64,000 nucleotides of DNA from Halictus rubicundus (lineage: Eukaryota > Arthropoda > Insecta > Hymenoptera > Halictidae). The first letter of the stretch is position 1. Each line of letters begins with the position of its first letter. Below are positions 36,301-50,000 of the stretch, piece after piece. The stretch lies in assembly GCF_050948215.1 (NCBI RefSeq), contig NC_135165.1, positions 1,600,501-1,664,500 on the forward strand. The letters are read 5' to 3'. A model generated the notes under the pieces. That model made no database searches. It saw only the letters and a program-made list of their open reading frames with translations, and was not told the DNA's origin. Position numbers and translations under genes: made by a program.

Positions 36301-37073
36301 TGAAGGCATTGAACGTTAACAATAACGTTTAAAAAAAAAGGTAGGTGAACTATTATTGGGCGAATGCTGCAAAATATTGGTACCTGTTAGAATCGCAACT
36401 TACATTTTTCTTACATCACTGGTAAACTGGTTGCAAACGAAATAGAGTGGATCCTCTAATCAAATTGTGATTCTGATTTGACAGCGGGATGTGTTCTAAA
36501 AAGATGAATCCTCATACGACTTATTAGTTATATTTAGTGAAAGGGCAGGCAAAAGTAAAGTCATGCTAGTAATATTGAAACCAGCTGATCTTTGATCTCC
36601 AATCGCTATGTTCAAGGCGGAAAATGTGTGATGGCCGTATTTTACTACATATTTGCAGGGAAACACGGCTTCGAAAAACTACAAAAATCACGAAAAAAAC
36701 ATTAATACACGATGAATACCTTGATCCATTCGAAAGCAATGATAATTAACCATGGCAAAACGATCCGACGTACGTATAATTCATTCTATTCTATAATAAA
36801 TCAAAATTATGGTGTACCAATTTCCAATACGTATATTCTAAATACCGTGCACGCTATATTTATATAACAGGCAAATTGACGACTAGAACTATTAATATCT
36901 GTTTGACATCGGCAAAATTTTTCCATTCTGTTTGAATGCTTTCACTTTTCTAGGCTTGCAATTTATATAATTATTTAAGCAGTAGGTTATGTTGTGAAAT
37001 AAGTTTTAATAATAGCGGTTTCGTATATCCGCGATATAATGCTACATGTTATTGAACGCCGATCTTATTGACA
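33325..37073. other. Intergenic region, AT-rich, no supported gene
   Basis: It lies between the 5' end of the minus-strand gene and Letm1, so it should hold both promoters, but I see no clear core element. Two diverged copies of a sequence of about 110 bp lie at 34524-34635 and 34694-34815. Open frames such as 34725-35189 match nothing I recognise. Composition changes from GC-rich to AT-rich near 33.6 kb. Confidence 0.5.
34524..34815. repeat. Diverged direct repeat, offset 170 bp
   Basis: GTTACGAAACGTCAT occurs at 34525 and 34695. It is followed in both copies by AATGAG and TTCGTGACAGCG, and later by AATTCAAAATCAAATTCTGC. Confidence 0.75.
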
Positions 37074-39800
37074 ATGGCGTGTTGTTATGGAAAATTTTTA
37101 CTCGAACCTAGAAGATATTTCATTGAAAATTACAGACGTTGATAGAATAATTATTTAATAATCTTATAGTATATATAATATTTTACAGAATATGGCTGTT
37201 TCAAGTTGTGGTACAACAACAATCAAATAAATGGAGGCTTGGCACTCATTTACACCGATAACAGAAATCTGGGGAACAACAGATTGTTGATACACTCAAA
37301 AGTAATAGAAAGCTGTAACATTGTAAATAGACCACATTTACAACTTCGTACGTTTTATGCAACACCAATATGGAGTGGGCAAGAATCGTCTTCCAAAGTG
37401 GAGGACACAGTAAAAAATATCAAGGAGCAAAAGGATTTCAAACAAAAAAACGAGGGAACCGTTGCTAAGACTAGTTCGAAAGCAGTGGTAGAGAAACAAA
37501 CATTATGGCAGAGAGTCAAGGGGGAAATTATACATTACTATCATGGGTTTAGATTGCTGGGTCTGGATATGAAAATTTCAGCAAAATTAGTTTGGAGAAT
37601 CTTGAAAGGCAATGAACTTAGTAGAAGGGAGCACAGATTGGTAAGTTAACTATGTAAATATTAAATTCGCTGAACTCTTCTCATTTTTAACTACTTTCAG
37701 CTAATAAAAACAACTGGAGACATGTTCAGGCTCATTCCCTTCTCTGTTTTCATCATTGTTCCTTTCATGGAGTTCCTGCTACCAATCGCTATCAAGTTTT
37801 TCCCTGGCATGCTGCCGTCTACCTTCCAAACAGCAACAGAAAAAGAGGACAAACTGAAGCAAGCATTAAAGGTTCGAATCCGTCCTTCCTGTCCGGTAAC
37901 AATTTCATTCGAACTCTACCTTTGAATGTTTCTACTTCAGATAAAAATCGAGATGGCGAAATTTTTACAAAAAACATTGGATGACATGGCAGTACAGTCG
38001 ACGGACTACAAGTCGAAGAAGGCCAAAGAATTCGCAGAATTCTTTTATAAAGTTCGGAGTTCCGGCACCACAGCATCAAACGAAGAGATAATGCAATTTA
38101 GTAAGCTTTTCGAAGACGAGATTACGTTAGACTCTCTTTCCCGACCACAATTGGTGGCGTTGTGTAGAGTACTGGATGTGCAGACTCTGGGAACAACAAA
38201 TTTCTTAAGATTTCTGCTTCGAATGAGGCTCAGAAGTCTCTCAGCGGACGATAAGGTGTTCTATCTTATCTACTCTGATTCACGCATTTTGTACTACAGT
38301 CGTTCTTTCTTGCCTATAACTGAGGTACATTTTTTAGCTCATAGAAAAGGAAGGTATCGATTCCCTGACTAGAAGCGAGTTGCAGCAAGCCTGCAGGGCA
38401 CGAGGAATGAGAGCGTACGGTTTGCCGGAGAGCAAATTGAGGGAGCAACTGTCCCAATGGTTGGACCTGAGTCTGAACGAAAAGGTCCCGCCGTCGTTAT
38501 TACTTCTCTCGCGAGCGTTGATGGTCCCGGAGACGATACCCATGTCGGACAAGTTGAAAGCCACCATTTCAGCCCTTCCGGACACCGTTGTCGCACGTAC
38601 CCAGGGCGCAATCGGGGAGAAGGAGGGCAAAATGGACCACAAGACGAACATCGAGATCATCAAGATGGAGGAGAAAAAGATCGAGGAAGAGCGGCAAGAG
38701 AAGAAAGATGTCGAGCCACAGCCGGCAGTGTCCCCGTCCAAAATTGACGAGATCACTAACACAGACGTGAAAGTACTAGAGCAGGCTTTAGATACTATCG
38801 GAAAGGTTTGTATAAATGGTAGCTAGGTGAATTAGTTTAGTATGTGAGATTGTTACTTATAGAGGAACAATTTTACAAAGGACAAGAAGACCATGTCGGT
38901 GGAAAAGGAGGAGCTGAAGGAGCTAAAGGAAGAAATGGCTGACTACCAGGAAGACATAAAGGAGCTCCACGAGATCAAAGCTGCCGCGAAGGGTCAAGAG
39001 GACGTAGAAAACATTAAGGAGTCCAAGGGTGCTAAACGATTATTCAACAAAGTGAATAAGATGATCCGAAAGATGGACGAGGTTCTGGAGCAGCTTGAAT
39101 CCGAGAAGAAGCTTAAACAGGAGGCTGATACCGTGAACGTGGAAGAGTCCCCCTCTGTCAAGAGTGCGGAGGAATTGGTCAGGATAGACGAACTAATCAC
39201 AGCCATTAAGAAAATTCAAAATGTACCTGACGAGCATCGGTTACAGCGCATAGTAGAAATCTTAGCGAAAATGGATGACGACAGGGATGGAGCTATAAAG
39301 GTCGAAGACGTTCTGAAGGTACATTTCTCACAAAATTAATCAAATTTTCAAACCTCTTCGAGATTTTTGATTCACCCTGTATAACACGAATTTTTATTGC
39401 CCGTTTATAGGTGGTGGAATTAATTGGAAAAGAGGACATTAAGTTAAGCAAGCAGCAATTACACGAACTGATCGAATTAATTGATAAGGAGGAAATACTG
39501 GAAGTGGAAGAACAGATCCAAAAATCGTTGCAGAAGGACCCGTCCGCTGGAAAGGAACAGTCGTCCGAAGAAAAGTATGTTGCACCAAAATCTCCCGTTC
39601 CTGCTACACCAGTAACGACTGAAAAAAGTTTTGGCAAAGAGGAACTAGATGAAGACTACGGAACACGAACCCCCGAAAAGGGAAGGGAAAAAGCCGCGGT
39701 ACTTAAGAGCAACTCCTCTTCCAATCCAGTGAGCAATCCTCCATTAGGCACCAGTGTCCCACCGACGACGAAAAAGGCGGAAGGCTCTAAGCAGCTATGA
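37074..39800 (+). CDS. Letm1: LETM1 mitochondrial inner-membrane protein
   Basis: Exons 37189-37640, 37701-37871, 37941-38255, 38338-38805, 38863-39318 and 39411-39800 are firm. A candidate first exon, 37074-37137 (MACCYGKFLL...), joins in phase across a 51-base GT-AG intron; this start is uncertain. LETM1 acts in the mitochondrial inner membrane in K+/H+ or Ca2+/H+ exchange and keeps matrix volume. Family marks in order: IIHYYHGFRLLGLDMKISAK, one membrane segment (RLIPFSVFIIVPFMEFLLP), the LETM1 domain (SNEEIMQFSKLFEDEITLDS, RPQLVALCRVLDVQTLG, LQQACRARGMRAYGL), a long Glu/Lys coiled coil, and an EF-hand-like loop (KMDDDRDGAIKVEDV) followed by VVELIGKEDI. The C-terminus is a Ser/Pro/Lys-rich tail. 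Mob3 follows on the same strand 1.8 kb downstream. Confidence 0.93.
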
Positions 39801-41639
39801 TCACCGCACAATAAACTATAAATTAATGTATGTAATTATTAATACAATCTTTCTATCAGACATTATTTGAAGGCGATATTGCGTTATCATCTCTATAAAT
39901 ATTTTCACACGTACATTTCTTTAGCGAAAGGGATTATATATACATAGCAGAAGTTTTTTAAGAAGGCTTCGGACACATGGAAGTCTTCCTAGAATAACTC
40001 CAACAGTTATATGTATGTATTAACAGGCTTCATAATGAAACGCTGACACATACATGATCTATCGTTGCTAATTTAGAACGATTTTACAAAAAACGTTAAT
40101 AGAATAACCTTCATCGAACTTTTGTATTCATTGCTACACCAGATTTTGAATTGTTTTCATTAAGACTGCGATGCATTTAGCAGCATCACAACGTGTTACT
40201 TGGTCTAGAAATTACAAACTGTCTGTGCTGGTCACAAAAAAGAAACATTACTCTGCTTACAAATTTTTTATTGACATTGGAAAATCAATTTTTTTAAAAA
40301 ATTGTACGTGACAATACTGTAGTCATCGATATTGTTAATTAGCAAAGGGGATTATGACACAAGCACTTTGTGTTTTGTTTGAACGAAGTTCAATTCCGAA
40401 ATATTGTACTACCGTGAGGAATCATTCCATCTGTCTGAGTATTGACTATAGTTAAAGAATTATGAATTGCAAACGTGAACCTCTATGATCGAGGTTCAAG
40501 TAAAAGTGTAATGTACATTTATAGGCGAAATAATTTTACTAACTGTAAAGTACATGAACAGGGATTATTGTCTATTACATGTATTTATTGAATATATAAA
40601 AAGAGAATATTTATGTAAAGCACGTAACAATTGACTACTGAATACTTCTACCTTACATACGAAAAAAAGAAATTAAAAATTAGACCTTAATTGAAATTGA
40701 AAGTAAACGAATGAATTAAAATATACGAGATCAAACACTGCTGAGATATAGGATTTAGAATCGTCGACATAATAATAAAACGGAAGCGATAACACACGAA
40801 ATTCAGTAATCTTATGTAGTAGTGTACATATACTTGCACAAAGTTACAGTATGAATAATATGTTATTATATAATAGTTATATCAATTTCAAGAGGAAAAA
40901 AACATGGATAGTAATTGATGCCCTGAACGACATTTACTTTTTTACTTCCGCGCATCAAACTGCCTGTTTATGTAATAAACTATTTGTGTAAAAAAAAAAT
41001 ATAAAATGGTCTTATTCGAAATGTGTTTTTCGTAAGTTAAGTGTACGATTACTTTTATTAAAGATGTTCACGTACAGTTATTGTTATTTTCAACGAACCA
41101 CTGTCTCATAAACTACGAGTAAAAAATGATTTAAATTTTTTTCAATACTGAAATGTTTTCGATCTATATTTTATTTTCTCTGCTACATTATAAATTTTCA
41201 AATAATATAAATATTTGTCAAATTTACTGCAGTTCTTTTTCCCCCATTTGCGTTCATATATACATAATATGTATACGCAGTTCCCTATGTAGGATACGTT
41301 TGAAACAACCGGGATTTGTAGATGTATTGAAGGGATACCGACAAAATGACTAATGCATCCGGGTGAGATAGAAATTTCTAAAAAAGTACAATTGTGCGTC
41401 GACGCAAAGTGTTGCCCAAGTTGGGCGAGCATAATAGTGTTCGAATGATGAATAAAAATTGAATTCGATGCAGAAAACCGTGAACGAACAAGTAAAATGG
41501 AAAGGCACGGTAAACATTCAAGCGTGGGAGTGATTTTCAGTTTGTAGCGTATGTATAGACATAGACCGAAATAGGTTTGCCCTGCCGGTTACCTCGGTGT
41601 TTGTGTATTATTCGCAAGTTCCGTGTAACTTGAATCGCA
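39801..41639. other. Letm1 3' region and Mob3 upstream region
   Basis: AT-rich DNA without a supported exon. AATAAA at 39810-39815 lies only 10 bases after the Letm1 stop. Further AATAAA matches, such as near 40974, could serve as later poly(A) sites. The Mob3 promoter should lie in the right part. Confidence 0.5.
39810..39815 (+). terminator. Candidate Letm1 poly(A) signal
   Basis: AATAAA ten bases after the stop codon. It is the nearest canonical signal, and use of a more distal one is equally possible. Confidence 0.4.
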
Positions 41640-42772
41640 ATGACTGCGTTAAGCGGATTTATGGAGTTTTTCCAGAAAGGAAAGGTAATTTCCCCGTATA
41701 CTTGTACATTGCTTGACATTTAAGCGTATACTCTAACCTGTTGTACAGTGTTATTGATTATTTTAAGTTGACTCAAATGCTAATATCCCCTTATTTTATA
41801 CCGTTACGTCTACACAGTTATAGAATTTGTTTGAAGAATTCCTAATTAAAATTTCTTTCAATTCAACATTTCAGACATTCAGACCAAAGAAGAAATTTGC
41901 TCATGGAACCTTGCGTTATTCCCTACACAAACAAGCACAAGCTTCTCTGAATTCTGGGATTAATTTAAGATCTGTTGTAAAACTACCACCTGGGGAAGAC
42001 CTCAATGACTGGATCGCTGTTCACGGTACTCAATGATTTTGTTAAGAAAATATTACACATATACTATGTTTTTCTCATGTTCAATGTTATTAATTTCAGT
42101 GGTAGATTTCTTCAACAGAATAAATTTGATATATGGTACTATTTCTGAATACTGTGATTCTGCATCTTGTCCCACTATGAGCGGTGGAGCTCGGTTCGAA
42201 TATTTATGGGCAGATGGTGAAAAGTATAAAAAGCCTACTGCACTGCCAGCGCCACAGTATGTTAGTCTCCTTATGGATTGGATAGAAGCACAGATTAACA
42301 ATGAAAACATATTTCCAGTTTCAACAGGTATTTGGCTTTAATAGTAAAAATGTTGATTTATGTAATTAATGTGAAAATTTTCTTTCAGATGTACCATTTC
42401 CAAAAACCTTTGTACCTCTGTGTAGAAAAATTTTAACCCGCTTGTTTAGAGTCTTTGTTCATGTCTACATACATCATTTTGATCGTATCGTCGCTATAGG
42501 AGCAGTAAGTCTCGTATTTTTAGTGACAATATTATTACTGAAACTCTTACTATTGCTTACTCGAATACCAGCTTGGGTGAGATCCGAATACTCGAATATG
42601 CCCCCCTATGTTTCAGGAAGCACATGTAAATACATGCTATAAACACTTTTACTATTTTGTAACGGAATTCGAATTAGTCAATACGAAAGAACTGGAACCA
42701 CTGGCTGAAATGACTGCCAAAGTATGTAAGGATACATCGCCAACGCAGACTCCATCGCACAATCCTAGGTAG
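41640..42772 (+). CDS. Mob3: MOB kinase activator-like 3
   Basis: Exons 41640-41684, 41875-42025, 42100-42327, 42389-42504 and 42617-42772 join in phase to 231 residues. MOB proteins are small zinc-binding adaptors of NDR/LATS- and MST-type kinases. This one matches the MOB3 subgroup: TFRPKKKF, LPPGEDLNDWIAVHVVDFFN, INLIYGTISEYC, SCPTMSGG, RKILTRLFRVFVHVYIHHFD, and EAHVNTCYKHFYYFVTEF. The zinc ligands are visible as the CDSASC pair and the two His of HVYIHH. Length fits the family (about 215-230). The ATG is the first in frame and gives a short N-terminus (MTALSGFMEFFQKGK) like that of other MOB3 proteins. Confidence 0.96.
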
Positions 42773-43980
42773 TCATGAAACTTAAGAAAATACAAGTATG
42801 TTAATCGAATTAAAGAGAGGTAAAATTCTTTCAATATAAGTACAAAGATGAGAGCTCTCTTTTGTAGCATTTAAAAAAAAACCTGAAAAGATTGGTTACT
42901 ATTCACATACAACAAAATATTAGTATCTACAATTTTGATAATTATCATTATTAATAGTCGCTAAGTCAGGCTTGAATCTCTTTAAAAAGCTTTACTGTGT
43001 AACGCTTAAATTCATAATCCAATAATACCCGTAGAGTTCCATTAGTACAGTAAGAATAATTTCGTGATTTGAAATCATGATTTTCTCATCTATACATATA
43101 TGTTTTTCTACTGAATCGTATCGAATAGGAGAAACATAATGCATTTATTGCTCATTTGCGAGATGCTACTTAAACTGAAGTGCAAACCTGAGGAATAATA
43201 TAAGATTCTGAAAGCTTTATGTCCATAATGGATACACAGTCGTAGCAATAAAATTCTAGCTATGTCCATAGTAATTTTATCTTCACGGGTCAGTGATTAA
43301 ATTATAAATTTAGATATCGAATTTTATGAAACTATTTTACATTATTTATATCGTCATAGAAGTATATAATTGTATATATAATTTGCGTAGTATTTTCACA
43401 GTTGCATTTAAAACTGCAATAATTTTGTACGCGATTAAAGGCACCGACATCGAAACGAAAGAAATAGAACAGACAACAGAAATAGAAAGAGTACAAATTG
43501 CTGAAACAATAAATTTGTTTACAACTTGGAAATTTGTCCATTATTTATATTGAATTAAGCCATGAAAAATAAACGAATATTACGAACGAAAACGCAAAAT
43601 AGTTCTGATAAAATAATAATGATCTCGACCTTCGAAGTGTGAATCTGTTTCCTTCTCCATATTATAAACCAAAAGCAGAGCCAAAAGATAAAGTTTCTGT
43701 AGGTAAATTGTTTTATTTAAGCCTGGCAATACACGTTCGGCAGATGACTAATCGTCGAACAAATATTAAAAAGAAACTACAATGCACGATGCGGTGTGTA
43801 CCTAGAAACATGCATTACATATTTCCAATTGCTTAATAAATATTGTGGGATAAATCGTAACAATGATTCTCATTCACGGAAAACGGTTTATGTAGTTGTA
43901 GTTTCAATTTAATGTCGAGTTTTTTTCACTAAAACTGACGTTCTGGGCGACTCGTCCTAAATTCTACCAACGGAAATTGT
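42773..43980. other. Shared 3' region of two convergent genes
   Basis: Mob3 (+) and the peptidase gene (-) converge here. Plus-strand AATAAA near 43247 and 43566 could end Mob3. TTTATT at 43712-43717 reads AATAAA on the minus strand, about 265 bases beyond the peptidase stop. The 3' ends may overlap. No coding exon is supported. Confidence 0.5.
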
Positions 43981-46243
43981 TTAGACGCGTAATCTGTACA
44001 TGTCTGCTCTGATTATGTTGTAATCAGGGAGGTTCTCGATTGGGCCAACAGCTGCGATTACCGGGCACTGATTGTAAATATATTTCATACCGACATCGTG
44101 AATAGTTTTGGCCGTTACGCTCTGAAAAGAATTCGTTGTTAAAGATGACAAATAATTAACATACAAACATTACTTACATCTATCCTGGCCTCGAGTTCGT
44201 GAAGGGGTATGCGTCTGTTGTAGCATAGCATTTGTCTACCGATATCTTCGCAAATCGCGGTCGTACCGTCCAATTGAAGAAGCATATTCGTTTTGAGAAT
44301 GTTTTTCGCACGTTCCACTTCCCTTTCCGTGACCGATACACATAATCTCATCCATTCGAACTGGATATTTTCTACGAAGTCTTCACACGACATGGGATCG
44401 CATACGTAGTACACACCCCATAGACCGGTATCCTACAAAGGAGAAATAGTTCGAGGAAAGAGCTCGCTTAGTATTAAAATGATTCTATAAAAAAAAGTAT
44501 GTACTTTGTAGCATGTATTGAAACTTTGGTAACTGTGGCACATTCCCATTATTGCTCCAGCTTGAGCCAAGTGGTTCGCGCTGCTTGTACCACCTCCCTG
44601 GCTGCGGTCCCACGCTCCCATCAAAGTGTTCGCAACCATAAGAGGAATGTTGTCAGCATCCGCCCATCCAGCACCTACAAGAAAAGTCTCTAAGTTCCTA
44701 TTCTCTATGAACTAGACTGCAGACACAAACTACTATCCAACAAGGCTTTCAGCACCTTCGACAGCGATGGCTATATGCGCAAGAGGCATGGTGTCGTCAC
44801 GGACTCTGATTTCAGAACCAGTGTAACGACACGGGACATCTAGAAGTGGAATTTCGTCATAGTGTGGCCCTGTCATTTTACCAAAGTGTTTGTCAGCCAA
44901 TTCTACCAGAGCATTGTGTTCCACACCACCAGCTCCTGCTAATACGAATCTGAGAAAAAGAAATAAATTTTACAGTGTCTGTACATACAATAGAGATACA
45001 TACCATAGGAACATGTAATTTGTATTACCTTGGTGGACCATAGTACGTCCTTACATAATCCTGAAGATCTTTTTTCGTAATGCTCTTGATATTTTTGGTC
45101 GGTCCTAAAATTGTCCTGCCCAGAGGAGTTCCTTGGTAAGCACTGCTGTGCAGGTGATCGAAGACAACCTCCTGGAGGTTTGTCTCGACCTCTTGCATCT
45201 CTCTCAGGATAACACCTCGCTCTCTTTCGATCTCGTTTTCCCCAAGCTTGGAATTTTGGATGATGTCGCTTAAAATTTCCACCGCTTTCGGTACATCTTG
45301 TGACAAGCATTTGGCATAGAATACTGTCTGCTCCCTGCTTGTGTAGGCATTCAAATGAGCACCCATGTTCTCAATTTCTAATTCTAAATCGGTTTGCGAT
45401 CGTTTGGTGGTCCCCTGTTGATATTACTAGTTTGAATTAATACTTCAAACATCTTGAGCTAAGAGTGGTGCAATTTACCTTGAAAGCCATGTGTTCCATG
45501 AAGTGGGCCACACCATTGTTTTCATCAGTTTCAAAACGGCTGCCAGAATCGATCCACAGCCCTACTGTGGCTGTCGGTGCACCGGTGTCTTCGCTTGCTA
45601 CCCTCAAACCACAATCTAAAGTTGTAACTCTCGTTGCAGGCTGATTGATCAGCAATTCTTTCACAGAAGGCCCTGTAGATCGCCATTGTTTCTGGGTCTA
45701 CGAAACATAATATTAGAATTCATTTTCAAGAAGAATATATTAAATATGTTCATAAAGAAGGAAATTTGGCAAAAACGCTTGCATATGGAGCTTCACCTCT
45801 CCTTATTAGTATAAATTTATTAACTTCACAAGTATCAATCAATTGTATCTTAGAAGTCTCCAAATTTAATGGCAGCACACTACTGCAACATTGTCTTCAG
45901 AGTGGATCGAATGCATCGAGGTTATAATATTTTGACACAAGTTTCCACCGTGTATAGTAGAATTCAATTCGAGAAGTTCTGCTTATTGTCATTTAAACAC
46001 TAATCCATTAGGTCTCTTTTGTTTTCGTAATATTTTAAACAGTTTATTCTCATTACGTAAGGAGCAAATGAAGTCCACGAAATTTTGATCTCGACCAAAT
46101 GAAGTGGATTTCATTGATTCATTGGCAACTATTCGAGCGATGATCGAAGAATGGTAAAATGATCATTTGATTACCTTCACGAGACTGGTTTTATTGGTGT
46201 AAGTCCGCAACGCAGAACTAACTTTTAGCAGACGAGTCGCCAT
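43981..46243 (-). CDS. Pmpcb: Mitochondrial processing peptidase beta subunit
   Basis: Minus-strand exons 46243-46175, 45697-45479, 45414-45029, 44949-44756, 44674-44505, 44432-44178 and 44121-43981 join in phase to 477 residues, the normal length. It is an M16-family metallopeptidase that removes matrix-targeting presequences as the catalytic partner of the alpha subunit. In some insects the same protein may also serve as a complex III core subunit. The N-terminus is a basic targeting sequence (MATRLLKVSSALRTYTNK). The inverted zinc motif HFMEH is at residues 88-92, followed by MAFKGT. The downstream Glu region NEIERERGVILREMQE is present, so it should be active. GGGTSSANHLAQ is the glycine-rich loop region. 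Exon 4 ends at an unusual donor (GTGCTG) that repeats the start of exon 5. Nup107 starts divergently 0.84 kb away. Confidence 0.95.
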
Positions 46244-47085
46244 TTTCCCGATTTCCTCGCAACTGCTCCTATCTTACGACCAAGGCAGTAGCGACAATTT
46301 GAACTATAGTACTCAGAGGACACTCCTCCCAGTATGTATATAGAATCATAGATATAACAATGTTAATTTCCTTGTAGACAGAAGCGTAACATGTTAAAAT
46401 TGTAACTTGTTAAATTTAATGAATAAAGTACCGCTATTTTCAATATGAAATAATGCGAGGAAGATTATTAAATATAGCTCCTTCCTTTAGTTTGTTCCTA
46501 CTGATCAGAGACTTTCAGTATAAATCTCCAATGTTTATACATTGTGTTCACCTATAACTTTATTGTAAACATTGAGAGCATTAGACAAACATTAATTTCT
46601 ATGTGTTCGATTAGATGCAAAGAATATAGGGAATTTCTACTGATTCAGGAAATATTTTATTTCACTATCGGTAGTACTGTACCAGGGACAAAATGGAGGA
46701 AATATGCTCTGTAGAGTAGAGCAATCAATCATTATTTTTACATTTCAAGTATGCTACCGTGATGATTTTCAAATTGCATTTTACCTACCATAAGATGCAT
46801 ACTTCCAGTTTTAATTTGAACCCTGAAAAATAAAAAACCTTCAACGGGAAGGCATTGAAATATTGGTTTTACTTCGAGTGTGAATAATCACTGCCTGATT
46901 TCCCATAAGACATAATACAAATTCCGGCAAGAATCATATGCTTCGTAAAGTCTTCAAATAGTGTCATTCCTCGAAGCGGCGTTAGCGGCAAAACGTTCAA
47001 GACACTCGTTTGTGAGCCATAAAGCGACAAGGATTTTGTCGTTATAAAGATACTCGTGACACAGTTCGAAAACCGGGATTTAACA
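46244..47085. promoter_or_regulatory. Shared upstream region of Pmpcb and Nup107
   Basis: These 842 bases separate two divergent start codons, so both promoters must lie here unless upstream exons exist. I see no convincing TATA box or known motif. AT-rich tracts dominate. Confidence 0.5.
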
Positions 47086-50000
47086 ATGAATACCTTACAC
47101 AACACCACCGAGAATTTGGATCGGTCCATTGACATGTATAATCAGGAGAATGCTCACCGAAAATCGTTTTTGAGGTTAAGCGGGAAAAACACAACTCCTA
47201 GGAGGATTTCATCACAGAATAGTCTTTTGCGGAAGGACTTGGATGACTCGCAACAATTAAACGACACGAATAGTCCGAAGATATCGCAGAAATCATATTT
47301 GAGTTCGAAGTTGATGAAAGGTTATGACATGCTGGACATAGACAGCTCGTTAACCCTGGCTCCTCACGAGATGCGTGATATAATGGCAGCGTCCGAGAAC
47401 AATGAGCTCACATTGAGGGAAATGATGGAAGACAGTAGCGCGACTGGCATGATTCTAAAAGCGAAGCAACCGTGGAGAGACGTAATGTCTAAATTGTACT
47501 ACGACTTTCTACATAGCATACAGATGAACTTTTCAGAGGCTCAGGTGTTCGACATTGTCGCAGACTTTATACAGAATTGTACAGATACTTTAGACATAAT
47601 GAGAGGTACAAAGCAATACGTTAGAAGGCTAATATTTGACCTGGCACAGTGTATACTGTTCTGTTCGATTAATAATTCTTTTGTTATAGGAATGCAAGCA
47701 AAAGTGGAGACCATGGAACCGTCAGAGGAAGAAGTCTCTTTGGAGAATGAAAGAAACACCTGGAGGCTTGTTTATTGCCTGTACCAGAATCGAATAAACA
47801 GTCTTAATTGTCCCACAGCAATGGAAGAGGATGCCGAGGAAAACGATACTTATATATCCGAAAAAGTTGTAATAGATAGTTTATTCAAGGTTGATAGATA
47901 CATACGAGAATATCAGTTGATAATCGACTGGCTGGAAAAGAACGCGTTGGACCAGGCAGACAAATACCCGTCCACTGAACAGTTCACCGATAAAACGCTC
48001 GCGTGGGAAAACACAGTACGACAATTGCTCACTTACAAAGATAAAGATTCGATTCCGTTTCGTTCGAGTAGACCGATGATATCGTCCTTAGATCCAGACG
48101 CTCCAATCAGAGAAGGTAAACCTCTCCATGATCTGGACAGGGAAGACGATGCAAGACTTGAAAAAAGAATGTTCATAGAGGTATAAGGTTCTTCGATGAA
48201 AGATTAACCAAAAACGGAAATGACGATTAAACGAGAAGACTTTGGAAATAGATATAGTACATAACAAAGATATTTTATGCAACAGGTACGCTGCGGGCGA
48301 CTGACAAAGGCACAGGCGCTCGCTGAACATTGTGGTCAGTCTTGGAGAGCCGCTTGTCTGTTAGGTTGGATACCTTATCACGATCCTAATTACAAAAATC
48401 CATTAGCCGACACTAAGTTACCCATCGAGGGAAATCCGAATCGAAGTATTTGGAAACAGTGCGCGTGGGAGCTCTCCCAGGACAAGCGCGTAGGTAATAA
48501 TCCGTGTTTCATTGCCGTTTGCTAACCGATCAATTTCACGAGTAACCAATTTCCGCTTCTCTGATTTAGGTCAATACTACCGGGCTGTTTATGCCAGCCT
48601 TTGCGGGAACGTCCAACAAATGTTGCCAGTTGCGTCCTCATGGCAGGACGCGCTATGGGGCCACATGAAGGCGCTGCTGGACATCAAAGTGGAAAGAGAG
48701 ATCAGGGATCTGGTGGTTAAAAGCTTCACGAACATGCCCGACGAATATTGGAAGAACGAGCTTTCGCTGGAGGACGTTTTCAAGGAGCTACACGCGTCGA
48801 AGAATCCAATTATCCGCACGCAAGCAAACGCGCCGGACCATCTGATCCAGAAATACTTGATACTCGATCAAATCCCGAAATTGATGGAGGAGATCGAGAA
48901 CATGATAGATCTGAAGATCTGCGACCCGCACTTTCTGCGGTTCCTGGCTCACTTGATATTCTTCTTTCGGCAGATCGGGAAGAACGTGAACGACAATGTC
49001 GGCGACAAGATTTTAATGGCTTACGTTCACGTTCTGATCGAAATGGACGACCCGATCCTGATCGCTTTCTATACAGCCATGCTCCCTCAGGAGTCGCAAG
49101 TGACCAATTACGCTTGCTACCTGGAAAATATCAAGGACTATGAACAGCGCAAGAAGTGTTTGACTGCAGCGGAGGACGCTAACTTGAACGTAGAAGCCAT
49201 CACGAAGTTGGTAGTGGAGCGTATTCGCTCGAAAGACGTGGAAGTCGACACTGCCGATTTGAAGGGCACCATAACCAACGCTGATCTGGAGAAGATCAAC
49301 GCGTTGGACTGGCTAATATTTTATCAAAGTCAGCGGGAAGAGGCTTTGTGGCAGACCAACGCACTCATAAGATACTTCTTAATGAACGAGAGAATCGATG
49401 CCGCGAGAAAAGCATTCAACAAGGTATACAAATAGATCTTAAGAATTTTTCCTCAGCGCTAAATTAACACTTTAGCTTCCTTAAATGTAGTAGAATCGTT
49501 AGAGAGTCCATTCATAGTTGTGTGAATTGAATTTTTTCTCAAGATTCCAGCAGACTCGATCGAGTCGGTGATGTCCGAGTATCCAACGATGGACGGTACC
49601 CTAACTAATCTCACGATCACGAATAATTTATCGAAAAGAGCGTCTATGGCGATTCGAGAGTACCTTTGTTACAACACCTACCTGGACGCCCAAGAAGGCT
49701 TCGCGGAGTGGTTTTCTCACTATCATCATGGAAAGCCCACCCCTCTGGAAGAACTAACGTTATACGCCACTTTTACCGAGAAAGTTGCGTACGAGCATAA
49801 GAAAGCACAGTATAACGTTGAAATGGAGAGGTGGAAGTGCACGATGCAACATCATACAAAGGTCTGTCAGATGAAACGCTCAAGCCAAATAAAAACGCTT
49901 GGCAAATATGGGAAATTAAATGAACTATCTTCTCGCAGGCTGTCAAGCAATTGTTGTTCAACGTACTGTTGTTCCCCGATGGTGGTTGGCTGGTAGACAC

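Noticed and set aside
44756..44924. Extending Pmpcb exon 4 through AESLVG to the next stop
   Set aside because: It would add residues absent from the family and break phase with exon 5; the junction giving AVEGAGWAD fits.
48286..48489. Ending Nup107 exon 2 at 48489 with donor GTAGGT
   Set aside because: Phase would not match exon 3; the donor GTAATA at 48494 gives an unbroken frame.
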